A DNA stretch of 46,036 nt from the IMG/VR virus record IMGVR_UViG_3300010396_000018, positions 1 to 46,036 of that record, one strand, 5' to 3'. Position 1 is the first letter of the stretch. Each line of letters begins with the position of its first letter. The notes beneath the pieces are model-generated. The model saw only the letters and a program-made list of their open reading frames with translations, was not told the origin of the DNA and ran no database searches. Source of the stretch: a virus. The translations under genes and the position numbers were made by a program. Shown here in pieces: positions 7,497 to 14,896 of the stretch.

Positions 7497-9661
7497 GGCG
7501 CGAGCCTCCCGTTTTCGAAAACCTGCTTCGCCTCTTTCGACCATACCCGCATGAGAGTCGGCTCCATTTTGGCGATCGGAATCGGCACGTCAGGCAGGAA
7601 CTCGTTCGCCCCCTGGACCATGAGCCTCGCGAGCTCGAGCGCCGCGTCGTGTGCGCCGGGGCCGTCGTCCGTCTCGGCAATGATCTCGTCGTGTACGAAT
7701 GCGACGGTCCGGGACCCATACAGGGGGGACCGCGTGTCGCAGTACTCCGCCTCGGCCACGAGGCAGAGAGCACGCTTCGCGCAGTCGACGCCGAGGGCCT
7801 GGAATCCGTTATTGCACGCGGCGCAGTACGTCGCGCCGCCCCGGTGCCGCTGGGTGAACAGGGTCTCGACGGACGCGCGTTCGACGTCGTCGCCGAAAAG
7901 CGCGTTGACCCGGGCGAAGTACGCGCGCATTTCGGGAAACGTCTGATGCCATTGCGCCGTGTAGCGCTCACATTCGCTCGTGGTGAGATTCACGCCGTAG
8001 GTCTTCCGGGCGAACATGATCAGCTTCGCGTTGCCGAGACCTCCGGGCTTTCCGAAGTTGAAGACCTTCCCGATCTGGCGCGCGTGGTCGACGTCTTCAC
8101 GCTTCTTGTTTGCCTTCGCCTCGTCGTACGAGATCCCGAGGACCGTTGCCGCCATGGCCAGGTGCGGATCGAGTCCGCCATTCAGGGCCTCGGCCAGTTT
8201 CGAGAACCCGAGCCAGGACATGCAACACTGGGCCAGGGTGTACAGCTCCAGTTGCGGGAAATCGGCCTGGGCGAAGACCTTCCTCGGCCTCGGGACGAAC
8301 GCCTGACGCACGCCCGGGCGCAGGCGCTGGGCCGTCGAGGCCTTGTTCTTTATTCTTCCCGTGTTGAGATTTTGGATATTCGGCTTGCTGCTCGTGGTGC
8401 GTCCGGTCTCGGCGATGTCATAACGGGTGTGGACCGGGTAGACGACGCCTTGCTTGAGCATTTCAACGTCGTTCGAAAGCATCTTCGTCAAGGCGACGAA
8501 TTCGGCGTAAGACGCGAGCGCCGCGCCGGCGCCGTCGTCGGGCAGCGGCACGCCAGCGATGTCTTCGCCGTGGGCGTGCAGCACGGCTTCGCACGCATCG
8601 CTGTCGAGAGAGACGTGCTCTTCACAATAATCGATCGGAAGCCGCCCTTTGCCGTCGCAAAAGTCGCATGTGGTCTCGGCCAGAAACCCAACGCCTTTGC
8701 ATGTCGGGCACTGAGGCCCTTCGCACTTCTGGTGCGCGTCGGTGCGCCTTACCGGGATGCCCTTCGCGCGGCACGTGTCGATCATCAGCCGCTTTACGGC
8801 CTTCATGTCACGCGTCCCGTCGGTGCGCACGAGGCCGAGCGCCTGCAACTCCCCCGCGAGCTCGTCGTGCGCCGTCTGCAGCTCGGCGCGCAGGGCCTCG
8901 ACGCCCTCGGCGTTCGTCCGGAGCCCCCACGCGCTTGAGAGATAGAGCACGAAGTCAGCGTACGCCTGGCGATACTGGTCTTTCAGGAACTCGGCGTGCT
9001 TCTCCTGCGCGAGGTACACGCCCAGCGTCGCGGACGCATCCTCGAGCGGGTAACGGATCACGCCCTCGGGGACGTCGGCAATGATCGCGTCGAGGTTCTT
9101 GATCTCGAAAGCCTCGGGAGCGTCCTTGTCGACGACGGCCGGGAGCTCGGCCCGACGGGCCCTCGCGCGGGTCTGCAAGAGGGCCGCTTGCCGGGGCCAC
9201 TCGGCGATCGGCGTCGTGAGGAAATTCGCGTACTCGAGCCGCCAGCCGTCTTTCTGCATCGGCTTCCCCAGGTGCCGGCGCGAGAGCGCTTCCAGGGTGT
9301 ACTCGTGCGTGATCCATCGCCCCTTCTCGCCGACGCGGCCCCGGAACACGCCCCCGGCGATGTCCAGGAGTTGCTGCCGCTTCTTCGTGCAGGTCACTCG
9401 GCCCGAGCGGTACGCCGCGAAGACCAGCGGCACGAGGTCCGGGAACTGCGCGCAGATCACGGCCATGTCGTAGGCGGCGAAGTGGCCGACCAAGAGCGCG
9501 TCGCGGTCCAGGAGCCAGGAGCGAATCAGCGGCTTGGCGTCCGTCACGTGCTGGATCCGGGCGTCGAGCCCGGGGCGCTGCCACGTGACGCACACCATGG
9601 GCGGTGCCAGGAGCGCGGGGCGAATCAGGGCTGTTTCGGTGTCGAAGGCGAGGGGAGTCAT
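7484..9661 (-). CDS. family A DNA polymerase with 3'-5' exonuclease and a DnaJ-like zinc module
   Basis: This is a 725-residue replicative polymerase from ATG 9661 (ATGA overlap). Exonuclease motifs are AFDTET (D7, E9), LLVGHFAAYDMAV (D65) and YPLEDAS (D208). Polymerase motifs are RTTSSKPNIQNL (about 421-432), motif A QADFPQLELYTLAQ (D467), motif B ARQIGKVFNFGKPGG (R528, K532) and motif C FVHDE (H657, D658). Motif A has Tyr where most family members have Arg after the Glu-Leu. Between the exonuclease and motif A, residues 313-346 contain six Cys with two DnaJ-type CxxCxGxG repeats (C318/C321 and C332/C335), which is unusual. It heads the sub-run with the sigma factor downstream. Confidence 0.95.
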   Translation of the reverse strand: MTPLAFDTETALIRPALLAPPMVCVTWQRPGLDARIQHVTDAKPLIRSWLLDRDALLVGHFAAYDMAVICAQFPDLVPLVFAAYRSGRVTCTKKRQQLLDIAGGVFRGRVGEKGRWITHEYTLEALSRRHLGKPMQKDGWRLEYANFLTTPIAEWPRQAALLQTRARARRAELPAVVDKDAPEAFEIKNLDAIIADVPEGVIRYPLEDASATLGVYLAQEKHAEFLKDQYRQAYADFVLYLSSAWGLRTNAEGVEALRAELQTAHDELAGELQALGLVRTDGTRDMKAVKRLMIDTCRAKGIPVRRTDAHQKCEGPQCPTCKGVGFLAETTCDFCDGKGRLPIDYCEEHVSLDSDACEAVLHAHGEDIAGVPLPDDGAGAALASYAEFVALTKMLSNDVEMLKQGVVYPVHTRYDIAETGRTTSSKPNIQNLNTGRIKNKASTAQRLRPGVRQAFVPRPRKVFAQADFPQLELYTLAQCCMSWLGFSKLAEALNGGLDPHLAMAATVLGISYDEAKANKKREDVDHARQIGKVFNFGKPGGLGNAKLIMFARKTYGVNLTTSECERYTAQWHQTFPEMRAYFARVNALFGDDVERASVETLFTQRHRGGATYCAACNNGFQALGVDCAKRALCLVAEAEYCDTRSPLYGSRTVAFVHDEIIAETDDGPGAHDAALELARLMVQGANEFLPDVPIPIAKMEPTLMRVWSKEAKQVFENGRLAPWAA

Positions 9662-10056
9662 CGGGTTCGTTCGCAGTAGTCAGCAATGAAGGGGATAGAG
9701 ATCCAGAGCAGGGATGTCGCGAGAGCGATCCCATTGAAAACGCCGAGCCTCGCGGCGATCGTAAAGGACACGACGTTGATCACGAGCATCACTAGGCACA
9801 AGACGACGAATGGCTTCATGGCCACCACCTGGCATCGTACTTCTGACAATCGGGACGGCCTGGAGTTGTTGCCCTTCGGGAATCGGTAGTGCGCCGGCCC
9901 GGCTGTCGGACTCGGCTTCGGATCGCCCTCGTACACGTACCGTTTGCAGGTGCACGACATGGCGAGGCACGAGCCGCAGACCGGCGGCCGCGCGTCGTGA
10001 TCGACGTAGTGCGTGGCCTTGTCGTGGCCACAGTGACAGGTTTCGCGAAGGCTCAT
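9658..10056 (-). CDS. small membrane protein with Cys/His-rich N-terminus
   Basis: The 132-residue product starts at ATG 10056, with GAGG nine bases upstream, and its stop overlaps the polymerase ATG as ATGA. Residues 7-37 carry CHCGH, CGSC and CTC, which could hold one or two zinc ions. A Pro/Ser-rich linker follows. Two hydrophobic segments (about 81-102 and 109-127) are likely membrane-spanning helices. A cytoplasmic zinc knuckle anchored to the inner membrane is the simplest reading. No family is recognised. Confidence 0.65.
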   Translation of the reverse strand: MSLRETCHCGHDKATHYVDHDARPPVCGSCLAMSCTCKRYVYEGDPKPSPTAGPAHYRFPKGNNSRPSRLSEVRCQVVAMKPFVVLCLVMLVINVVSFTIAARLGVFNGIALATSLLWISIPFIADYCERTR

Positions 10057-10073
10057 TGGGTGACCTCGAAAGT

Positions 10074-10121
10074 GGCTCGGCCCCGGGGCGGAGGGAGACG
10101 CCCGCGCCCCGGGGCCGAGCC
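10074..10121 (-). terminator. 17-bp perfect hairpin after the AT-hook gene
   Basis: GGCTCGGCCCCGGGGCG (10074-10090) and its exact complement (10105-10121) flank a 14-base loop, directly after the stop of the gene ending at 10124. There is no T tract on either side, so it may be a transcript-stabilising or Rho-type structure rather than a simple intrinsic terminator. It separates the polymerase sub-run from the helicase/ssDNA-binding sub-run. Confidence 0.6.
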
Positions 10122-10123
10122 TG

Positions 10124-10393
10124 TCACGCCGCCGGCACCTCGTCGGCGGGGGACGTCTCAGGCGTCGGCTCGACCACCGGCTTCGCCTTCGGCGGGCGCC
10201 CGCGCCGCTTCGGGGCGGAGGGCGCGCCCTCGGTCGGCGCCGGCGCGGGAGCGGCGCGCTTCGTGTACTTGCGCTTGGGCTTCTCTTCCGACGACGCGGG
10301 CGCGCCGCCGATGGTCTTCAGAATCGAGGCCTGCACGACCTTCACGATCTCATCGGACGCGTTCTTCAGAATCTTGTCGATCTCGGTCTTCAC
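10124..10393 (-). CDS. AT-hook DNA-binding protein
   Basis: This 89-residue protein starts at GTG 10393, which overlaps the preceding stop as GTGA. The N-terminal 25 residues form an amphipathic helix (KTEIDKILKNASDEIVKVV). The rest is a Lys/Pro/Ala tail with one classic AT-hook, PKRRGRPPK, which binds the minor groove of AT-rich DNA. The 30 bases encoding the hook are exactly repeated in the nuclease gene (12955-12984). AT-rich DNA is scarce in this genome apart from the candidate origin, so origin binding or nucleoid-like packaging are attractive but unproven roles. Confidence 0.75.
   Translation of the reverse strand: MKTEIDKILKNASDEIVKVVQASILKTIGGAPASSEEKPKRKYTKRAAPAPAPTEGAPSAPKRRGRPPKAKPVVEPTPETSPADEVPAA
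10187..10216. repeat. 30-bp exact repeat encoding an AT-hook (copy 1)
   Basis: Thirty bases identical to 12955-12984. Both copies are in the same orientation and reading frame and encode the APKRRGRPPK core of an AT-hook tail in two different proteins. Identity at the base level suggests recent copying or gene conversion within the genome. Confidence 0.9.
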
Positions 10394-10905
10394 GTTCCTT
10401 CACCTCCGCCGGTCGTCGAGTCGACCGGAGTCCACCGCATGTTCGTGACGTCGCCGCCCTTTTTCGACTTGCCCGGAATCGCCTCGGCAAACACCTGGCG
10501 TCCCGCAAGGAAGTTCTCGGGCAGGCCAAGGCGCTGCCGCTCGCCGTCGTCGCGCATGGCGACGTACATGTCCACGGTCGCGTCCTCGGCCTCCTTCGGA
10601 ATCTTCGAGTCCGGATCGACGCCGACGAGAGCGAGCATCAGAGCCTTGAGCCGAGGGAGCCAACCGGCGTGGGAACACGAGAACACCGTGGATCGCGTGC
10701 TCCCGATCTCGACGTCGGCGCGAGAGCTGGCGAGCACCTTGAATTCACAGATGAAGTTCTCTTTCGAGGATCCGTCGATGAAAGTCTTCTTGTAGAAGAA
10801 CTTGATAACCTCCAGGTGATAGCGGCCCTCCTGGAAATACTGGCCTTTCCCGAAGACCTGCGCCGCGCGCATGGACTGTCTGAGCTGTTCGATTTCAGAA
10901 GACAT
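10390..10905 (-). CDS. conserved phage replication protein, putative ssDNA-binding
   Basis: The 171-residue product starts at ATG 10905 with AGAAAGG nine bases upstream. It has a strand-rich core: QYFQEGRYHLEVIKFFYKK, then ENFICEFKVLASS and RSTVFSCSHAGWLP, followed by helices and a short Gly/Thr tail. Such compact beta proteins next to phage polymerases and helicases are often functional SSB analogues, but I cannot name the family. A GTCACTACAGGA element lies 20 bases before the start, so a separate leftward transcript probably begins here. Confidence 0.7.
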   Translation of the reverse strand: MSSEIEQLRQSMRAAQVFGKGQYFQEGRYHLEVIKFFYKKTFIDGSSKENFICEFKVLASSRADVEIGSTRSTVFSCSHAGWLPRLKALMLALVGVDPDSKIPKEAEDATVDMYVAMRDDGERQRLGLPENFLAGRQVFAEAIPGKSKKGGDVTNMRWTPVDSTTGGGEGT

Positions 10906-10925
10906 GTAAGCAGCCTTTCTAAGTA

Positions 10926-10937
10926 TCCTGTAGTGAC
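10926..10937 (-). promoter_or_regulatory. GTCACTACAGGA element upstream of the ssDNA-binding-like gene
   Basis: One copy of the 12-bp element lies in the 42-base gap between the helicase stop and the next gene, reading toward that gene and ending 20 bases before its ATG. It is the same sequence as the arms of the inverted repeat at 14897-14927 and the site at 17393, with A in place of the last G. The function is unproven. Confidence 0.65.
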
Positions 10938-10947
10938 AAGGCGGGGA

Positions 10948-12645
10948 CTATCGTTGCCACCTCGGCGTCATCAGACGATCGATCTCCCCCTCGCTCGAGA
11001 GGGTCACATCAGCAATCATCAGCTTCTGGACCTTCCCGGTCATCTCCTGGATCGCCTGCGCCCCGGCGATCGCCTTCAGGCACGCGTCGTAGTTCTCTCG
11101 GCACCCGATCAGGACATCGACCGTGACCTCGTCGGCCTCTTGGCCAGGCCGGTGCGTCCGGGCGATCGTCTGCTCCCACCACGCCGCGGACGTTGGGGGA
11201 CACACCAAGAGGTTCCGACTCCAGAGCTTTTGGAGGTTCTTGCCCTCGCGGTTCGCGTCGATGCTCGCGATGGCGCTGCCCTTCGGGGCGTCTTCGATGT
11301 AACGCCCTTGCGAGTCGAACCCGCCGGCACCGAAGTACGGGATCCCTGTCATCTTCGACAGCGCCTCGGCGAAGAACCCATGCTCGGTCCAGATCAGACC
11401 CGGCGTCTTCGCCCACTCGGCGCAAGCCTTCAGCGCCGAGTCGTCACACCACACCGCCTTGACGGCCGGCGTGTACGTGGGTCGAAGCCGGCGCCAGGCC
11501 TCGAGCGCCGTAGCGTCGAGGCGCCCGGCATCGCACGCGTTCGCGACCTGGAGCTCGGAATCGTACGTTCGGCCGCGGGAGATGACATCGCGAACGAACC
11601 TGTTCCAGGCCTTGCGCGCCTCGCGCCACTCGGTCGGCGGGCGCGGGTCCCACACGTAAAATAGCCCTAAGGCCAACTCTTGCGCGTGCCGCCAGACGTC
11701 GACGGCGGTCATGAGCTGCCAATCGTCCGGTGTTGCCCATTCCGTACGAAGTTTTGCGAAGTTCCGTTCGGTGACCTCGGCGACCTTGTGCCGGATCTCC
11801 CTGACATAGATGGAGCAGTCCACGTGCTCGCCGGCGCCGATCGTGGCGACGACGCCCGGCGTCTCGATCAGCCGGCGCCGGAACCCATGACGAGCGGCAA
11901 TCCATGGGTGCTCCGCCTTTTCCTCCGCCGAGCAAAGCTCCAGCAAGGCCCCGGCACGACGGCGCGCCATGGGGTCCACGCTCTCGTCGAGCGCCTCGGC
12001 CCATTCCTCGGTTTCTTCGTTCGTAACCGGGATCGGGGCTTGGAGCTTCAGGACCCATCGAAGAATGTGGGCGAAGTCCTTCAGCGACTTGTCCATGATC
12101 GTGCCGGACAAGCCACAAAATTTCGTGTAGGGATTGTCGTGCATGTACCGCGCGACGCGGCGAGTGACCGCCGCCCGGCGGTTTTTCAGGCGATGTACCT
12201 CGTCACATATGATCGCTTCCGGTCGAAATCGTTCGAGTTCGTCGGCTGCCTGAACCCGGCCGAGCATGTCGTAAGAGAAGATCCGGAGCGTGTTCGGGAT
12301 CCGCCAGTGCCTCGAGAGGATCGCCCGCTCCCTTTGGGTTTTCTCAATCAACCCCGCGGGCAACAGGAGAAGCCCTCGCACCGCGCCCAGGACGACGAGA
12401 AGAAGCAGGGTGATAAGGGTTTTGCCCTCGCCGACGCCGATCGCCCCGAAAAGTCCGCCCTCGGTCCCGGCGTCGTGTAAGGCGAGCGCCTGGACGGGAC
12501 GGAGCACCATCGTCCCGCCAGGCGTTCGAAGGATCGAAGTCAAGGAAGCGGTAAGCGAAGCCAGGTCCTCGGCCGACCACACACGCCGCGGGAGGGAGGC
12601 GATGCGCCGGAATTCGGCAGTGTGGGCGACTGAGGGAAGGGACAT
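10948..12645 (-). CDS. SF2 (SNF2-like) DNA helicase
   Basis: This is a 565-residue protein from ATG 12645, placed directly after the small basic gene. Helicase motifs are visible in order: RPVQALAL (Q-like), GAIGVGEGKTLITLLL (Walker A), ICDEVHRLKN (DEVH Walker B), FCGLSGTIMD (motif III), then IASIDANREGKNLQKL (motif V-like) and WWEQTIARTHRPGQEAD (motif VI). The order and the RTHRPGQ box match the SNF2 branch of superfamily 2, ATP-driven DNA translocases. In this cluster it is likely to load or remodel DNA for replication or recombination, working with the nuclease upstream. Confidence 0.9.
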   Translation of the reverse strand: MSLPSVAHTAEFRRIASLPRRVWSAEDLASLTASLTSILRTPGGTMVLRPVQALALHDAGTEGGLFGAIGVGEGKTLITLLLLVVLGAVRGLLLLPAGLIEKTQRERAILSRHWRIPNTLRIFSYDMLGRVQAADELERFRPEAIICDEVHRLKNRRAAVTRRVARYMHDNPYTKFCGLSGTIMDKSLKDFAHILRWVLKLQAPIPVTNEETEEWAEALDESVDPMARRRAGALLELCSAEEKAEHPWIAARHGFRRRLIETPGVVATIGAGEHVDCSIYVREIRHKVAEVTERNFAKLRTEWATPDDWQLMTAVDVWRHAQELALGLFYVWDPRPPTEWREARKAWNRFVRDVISRGRTYDSELQVANACDAGRLDATALEAWRRLRPTYTPAVKAVWCDDSALKACAEWAKTPGLIWTEHGFFAEALSKMTGIPYFGAGGFDSQGRYIEDAPKGSAIASIDANREGKNLQKLWSRNLLVCPPTSAAWWEQTIARTHRPGQEADEVTVDVLIGCRENYDACLKAIAGAQAIQEMTGKVQKLMIADVTLSSEGEIDRLMTPRWQR

Positions 12646-12647
12646 GA

Positions 12648-12794
12648 TCAGTACAGGCGCCGGAGCGCGCGGCGACGGGTACGACGCTCTGCGTGTTTGG
12701 CATCAAGCACCGGACCTTGAGTCCAGCGCCGTCGACCGCGCATGTTCGAGCGTCGAAGCAGCGACGCCGCGTGTCGGCGATCGAGACGATTCAT
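12648..12794 (-). CDS. 48-residue Arg-rich hypothetical protein
   Basis: The ORF starts at ATG 12794, sharing ATGA with a 15-codon ORF upstream, and stops two bases before the helicase ATG. It is very basic: MNRLDRRHAASLLRRS, NMRGRRRW and RRTRRRALRRLY. It is probably a nucleic-acid-binding peptide. Similar tiny Arg-rich ORFs are frequent in GC-rich phages, and some are artefacts of composition; the tight coupling favours a real gene. Confidence 0.5.
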   Translation of the reverse strand: MNRLDRRHAASLLRRSNMRGRRRWTQGPVLDAKHAERRTRRRALRRLY

Positions 12795-12838
12795 GCCGTC
12801 ACCTCGCACATCCGCTCGATCACCGGACCGAGGTTCAC
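12791..12838 (-). CDS. 15-codon coupled micro-ORF resembling another gene's C-terminus
   Basis: GTG 12838 overlaps the nuclease stop (GTGA) and the TGA overlaps the next ATG (ATGA). The peptide is VNLGPVIERMCEVTA. Residues VIERMCEV recur exactly near the C-terminus of the tetrapeptide-repeat protein (encoded around 14046-14080). It may be a remnant of a duplicated, then deleted, copy, kept because it links translation of its neighbours. Confidence 0.4.
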   Translation of the reverse strand: MNLGPVIERMCEVTA

Positions 12839-14022
12839 GACACACCCCCTTCCAGCCACACGGCGAGCGCGCGCAGAAACGCCGCCGCCTCGGCGCGGGG
12901 GAAGCCCTCGATTGGGTCGGCGTCGCTCGCGACGGGCGCGGTAGTGCCAGCCGTCTTCGGCGGGCGCCCGCGCCGCTTCGGGGCCTCGGCCGGGGGGGCC
13001 GCCGCAGCCGGCGCCGGGGCCGACGTGACCGGGGGCGCGGGCGGCAAGGCCGACTCGGGCGGGTTGATGGCGGCGCGGTGCAGCGGGTCGACCGGCGCCG
13101 TCGCCCACGCCGGGAGTCCCGCCGGCGCGGGGACCTGGGCGTCGGACGGAACGGCCGCGGGGGCGACCGGCGCAGGGGCCGGAGCCGGCGGCGCGGGTGA
13201 GGCCTGCTTTCGCAAGCCCGCCAAGAAGTCAGTCGTCTTCGCAGAATTCATCGTCACGGCCTCCATGTTCACGGCCGTCGCGAATACGGACGGCGCTAGG
13301 TTGCATTTGTGTCGGTAAGGGCATCCGCCGTAGGCCTCGCACATTCGGGCGTTCGGCGGCAGTTCGTCGGTGGTAGGCTGGGCCAGCCTTATGGCAACAA
13401 CCTGAGATCCTATTTCGTCGATGCGCTGAAACTGTTCGACGACATGAGATCCGTTCACTCGTAGGTGAACACGCTGCGCGCGGTGCGGTCTCCGGGTTCG
13501 GACGTAAAACCAGACCAGGTCGAGTTCATCAACGCCGTCTTCGAACATCAGCGCTGTCGCATAGAGCTGGGCCTGAATATCTGTCGCCAATGTCTCGGGC
13601 GTTTTCGCGTAGGCAAGATTGGACGTTGTCTTGAAATCACCGAGAAGCGGGCGGCCTCCCTCGAGCCCCGGCACGACACCCGAATCCGGGGCCCACAAGT
13701 CAATGAAGCCGAGATATCCAAAGCCGCCGCGCGGCGACGGGATCTCGAACCGGCGCTCGACCCGGAGGCCGGGCGTCTTCGAGGCCGGCAGTAAAGCCGT
13801 CAGAGCGTTCGCGATCTCGCCGCTCGGCCGGGTGAAATCGAAGCCTCGGCCCTCGATCAGGTAGGGGCCTAGTTGGTGCTCGTGCACCTCGGTCCCGAGC
13901 GCCGCCGAGGGGTGTTGCGGTACCTCGATCTTCTCGAGGTACTTGAAGCCCCACTTCCGCTGGCACTCGGTGAAGACGGAGATCTGTGAGGCCGAAAGCA
14001 GGATGTTCGCGGACGCGGTCAC
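12835..14022 (-). CDS. Cas4/AddB-like Fe-S PD-(D/E)XK nuclease with AT-hook tail
   Basis: This 395-residue protein starts at GTG 14022 (GTGA overlap). The RecB-type nuclease fold is visible: GTEVHEH (H47), FIDLW (D108), LLGDFKTT (D129, K131) and DIQAQLYA (Q149/Q152). Four Cys at C20, C228, C234 and C240 have the one-plus-three layout that holds a 4Fe-4S cluster in Cas4 and AddB nucleases. After residue 250 a Pro/Ala-rich linker leads to an AT-hook, APKRRGRPPK, and a final helix. Phage homologues process DNA ends for recombination or replication. The AT-hook tail is an uncommon addition, encoded by a 30-bp sequence copied in another gene. Confidence 0.9.
   Translation of the reverse strand: MTASANILLSASQISVFTECQRKWGFKYLEKIEVPQHPSAALGTEVHEHQLGPYLIEGRGFDFTRPSGEIANALTALLPASKTPGLRVERRFEIPSPRGGFGYLGFIDLWAPDSGVVPGLEGGRPLLGDFKTTSNLAYAKTPETLATDIQAQLYATALMFEDGVDELDLVWFYVRTRRPHRAQRVHLRVNGSHVVEQFQRIDEIGSQVVAIRLAQPTTDELPPNARMCEAYGGCPYRHKCNLAPSVFATAVNMEAVTMNSAKTTDFLAGLRKQASPAPPAPAPAPVAPAAVPSDAQVPAPAGLPAWATAPVDPLHRAAINPPESALPPAPPVTSAPAPAAAAPPAEAPKRRGRPPKTAGTTAPVASDADPIEGFPRAEAAAFLRALAVWLEGGVS
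12955..12984. repeat. 30-bp exact repeat encoding an AT-hook (copy 2)
   Basis: Identical to 10187-10216 and in the same reading frame, here within the C-terminal tail of the Fe-S nuclease gene. Confidence 0.9.
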
Positions 14023-14891
14023 GACGAGACCGGGCGCACCGTCGCCGGCTCACCGACCTCGCACATCCGCTCAATCACCCGGACCAACGACGCCTGAAGC
14101 TCCGCCACGACCGGCGCCAGGCACTTGGCGCCCTTCGTGTAGGCCGCGTTCCGGGCCGCGTTCCGGGCCGCGTTCCAGGCCGCGTTCACGGCCGCGTTCA
14201 CGGCCGCGTTCACGGCCGCGTTCACGGCCGCGTTCACGGCCGCGTTCTCGGCCGCGTTCTCGGCCGCGTTCTCGGCCGCGTTCCGGGCCGCGTTCTCGGC
14301 CGCGTTCTCGGCCGCGTTCTCGGCCGCGTTCTCGGCCGCGTTCTCGGCCGCGTTCTCGGCCGCGTTCCGGGCCGCGTTCTCGGCCGCGTTCTCGGCCGCG
14401 TTCCGGGCCGCGTTCTCGGCCGCGTTCTCGGCCGCGTTCCGGGCCGCGTTCCAGGCCGCGTTCCAGGCCGCGTCGGTGGCGGGGAGCGCGGCGTCCAACG
14501 TGGCGCCGTCGACGATCTCCGGCAGCGTCTCGAGCGCCGCCGCGTGGGACTCGAAGCCCCCGACGCGCAGGAAGGCCGGGGCGTACGTCCGGATCTGCCA
14601 GTCGATCACGAGCCACATCCGACGAAGGAGCACCGCATCGTTCTTCTCGACCCTCGTTCCCATCAACCTAGGGAGCAACGGCCGGAGGATCCGCGTGCGC
14701 GTCTCGTCGTCCGTGATCGAGTCGTTCCAACCCCTCACGACCGCCGCGATGACCGGGCAGACGCACTGAGGGTGATCCGTGTGGCCCTCGCCCGCGAGCC
14801 AGGCCACGGCCTCCATGGCGCAAAGGCCTTCGTCGCGGGAGGTGTGGGATCCGTACTTCAGGGTGATCGAGTCGAGCTTGTCGAGGTGCAT
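14019..14891 (-). CDS. phage protein with 27 tandem XNAA tetrapeptides
   Basis: The 290-residue product starts at ATG 14891, five bases after a GTCACTACAGGG element. The N-terminal domain carries LCAMEAVAWLAGEGHTDH and PQCVCPVIAA, a signature (C-ME-VAWLAGE-H-D-P-C-V-P) I recall from phage and actinobacterial proteins of unknown function. Residues about 142-249 are 27 tetrapeptides of the form X-N-A-A, where X is Glu, Arg, Val or Trp. A C-terminal domain (CLAPVVAELQASLVRVIERM) follows. The repeats should form one long helix or solenoid with charged and hydrophobic faces. It is the first gene of the leftward early operon. The open frame continues upstream of 14891, but that part runs through the operator. 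Confidence 0.85.
   Translation of the reverse strand: MHLDKLDSITLKYGSHTSRDEGLCAMEAVAWLAGEGHTDHPQCVCPVIAAVVRGWNDSITDDETRTRILRPLLPRLMGTRVEKNDAVLLRRMWLVIDWQIRTYAPAFLRVGGFESHAAALETLPEIVDGATLDAALPATDAAWNAAWNAARNAAENAAENAARNAAENAAENAARNAAENAAENAAENAAENAAENAAENAARNAAENAAENAAENAAVNAAVNAAVNAAVNAAVNAAWNAARNAARNAAYTKGAKCLAPVVAELQASLVRVIERMCEVGEPATVRPVSS
14146..14469. repeat. 27 x 12-bp tandem minisatellite inside the XNAA gene
   Basis: The array is 324 bases of perfect 12-mers (GCGTTCNNGGCC on the plus strand) with variation only in the two bases that set the first residue of each tetrapeptide. Variants are clustered: five Val units in a row, runs of Glu units broken by single Arg units, and Trp/Arg units at the edges. 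Unit length keeps the frame, so copy number can change freely by slippage. Confidence 0.97.
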
Positions 14892-14896
14892 ACAAG

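Noticed and set aside
10074-10121. Standard Rho-independent terminator
   Set aside because: The stem is perfect but no T tract follows on either strand, so it is kept only as a hairpin with uncertain termination.
14146-14469. Tandem array considered as CRISPR
   Set aside because: Units are 12 bp with no spacers and stay in frame, so it is a coding minisatellite.
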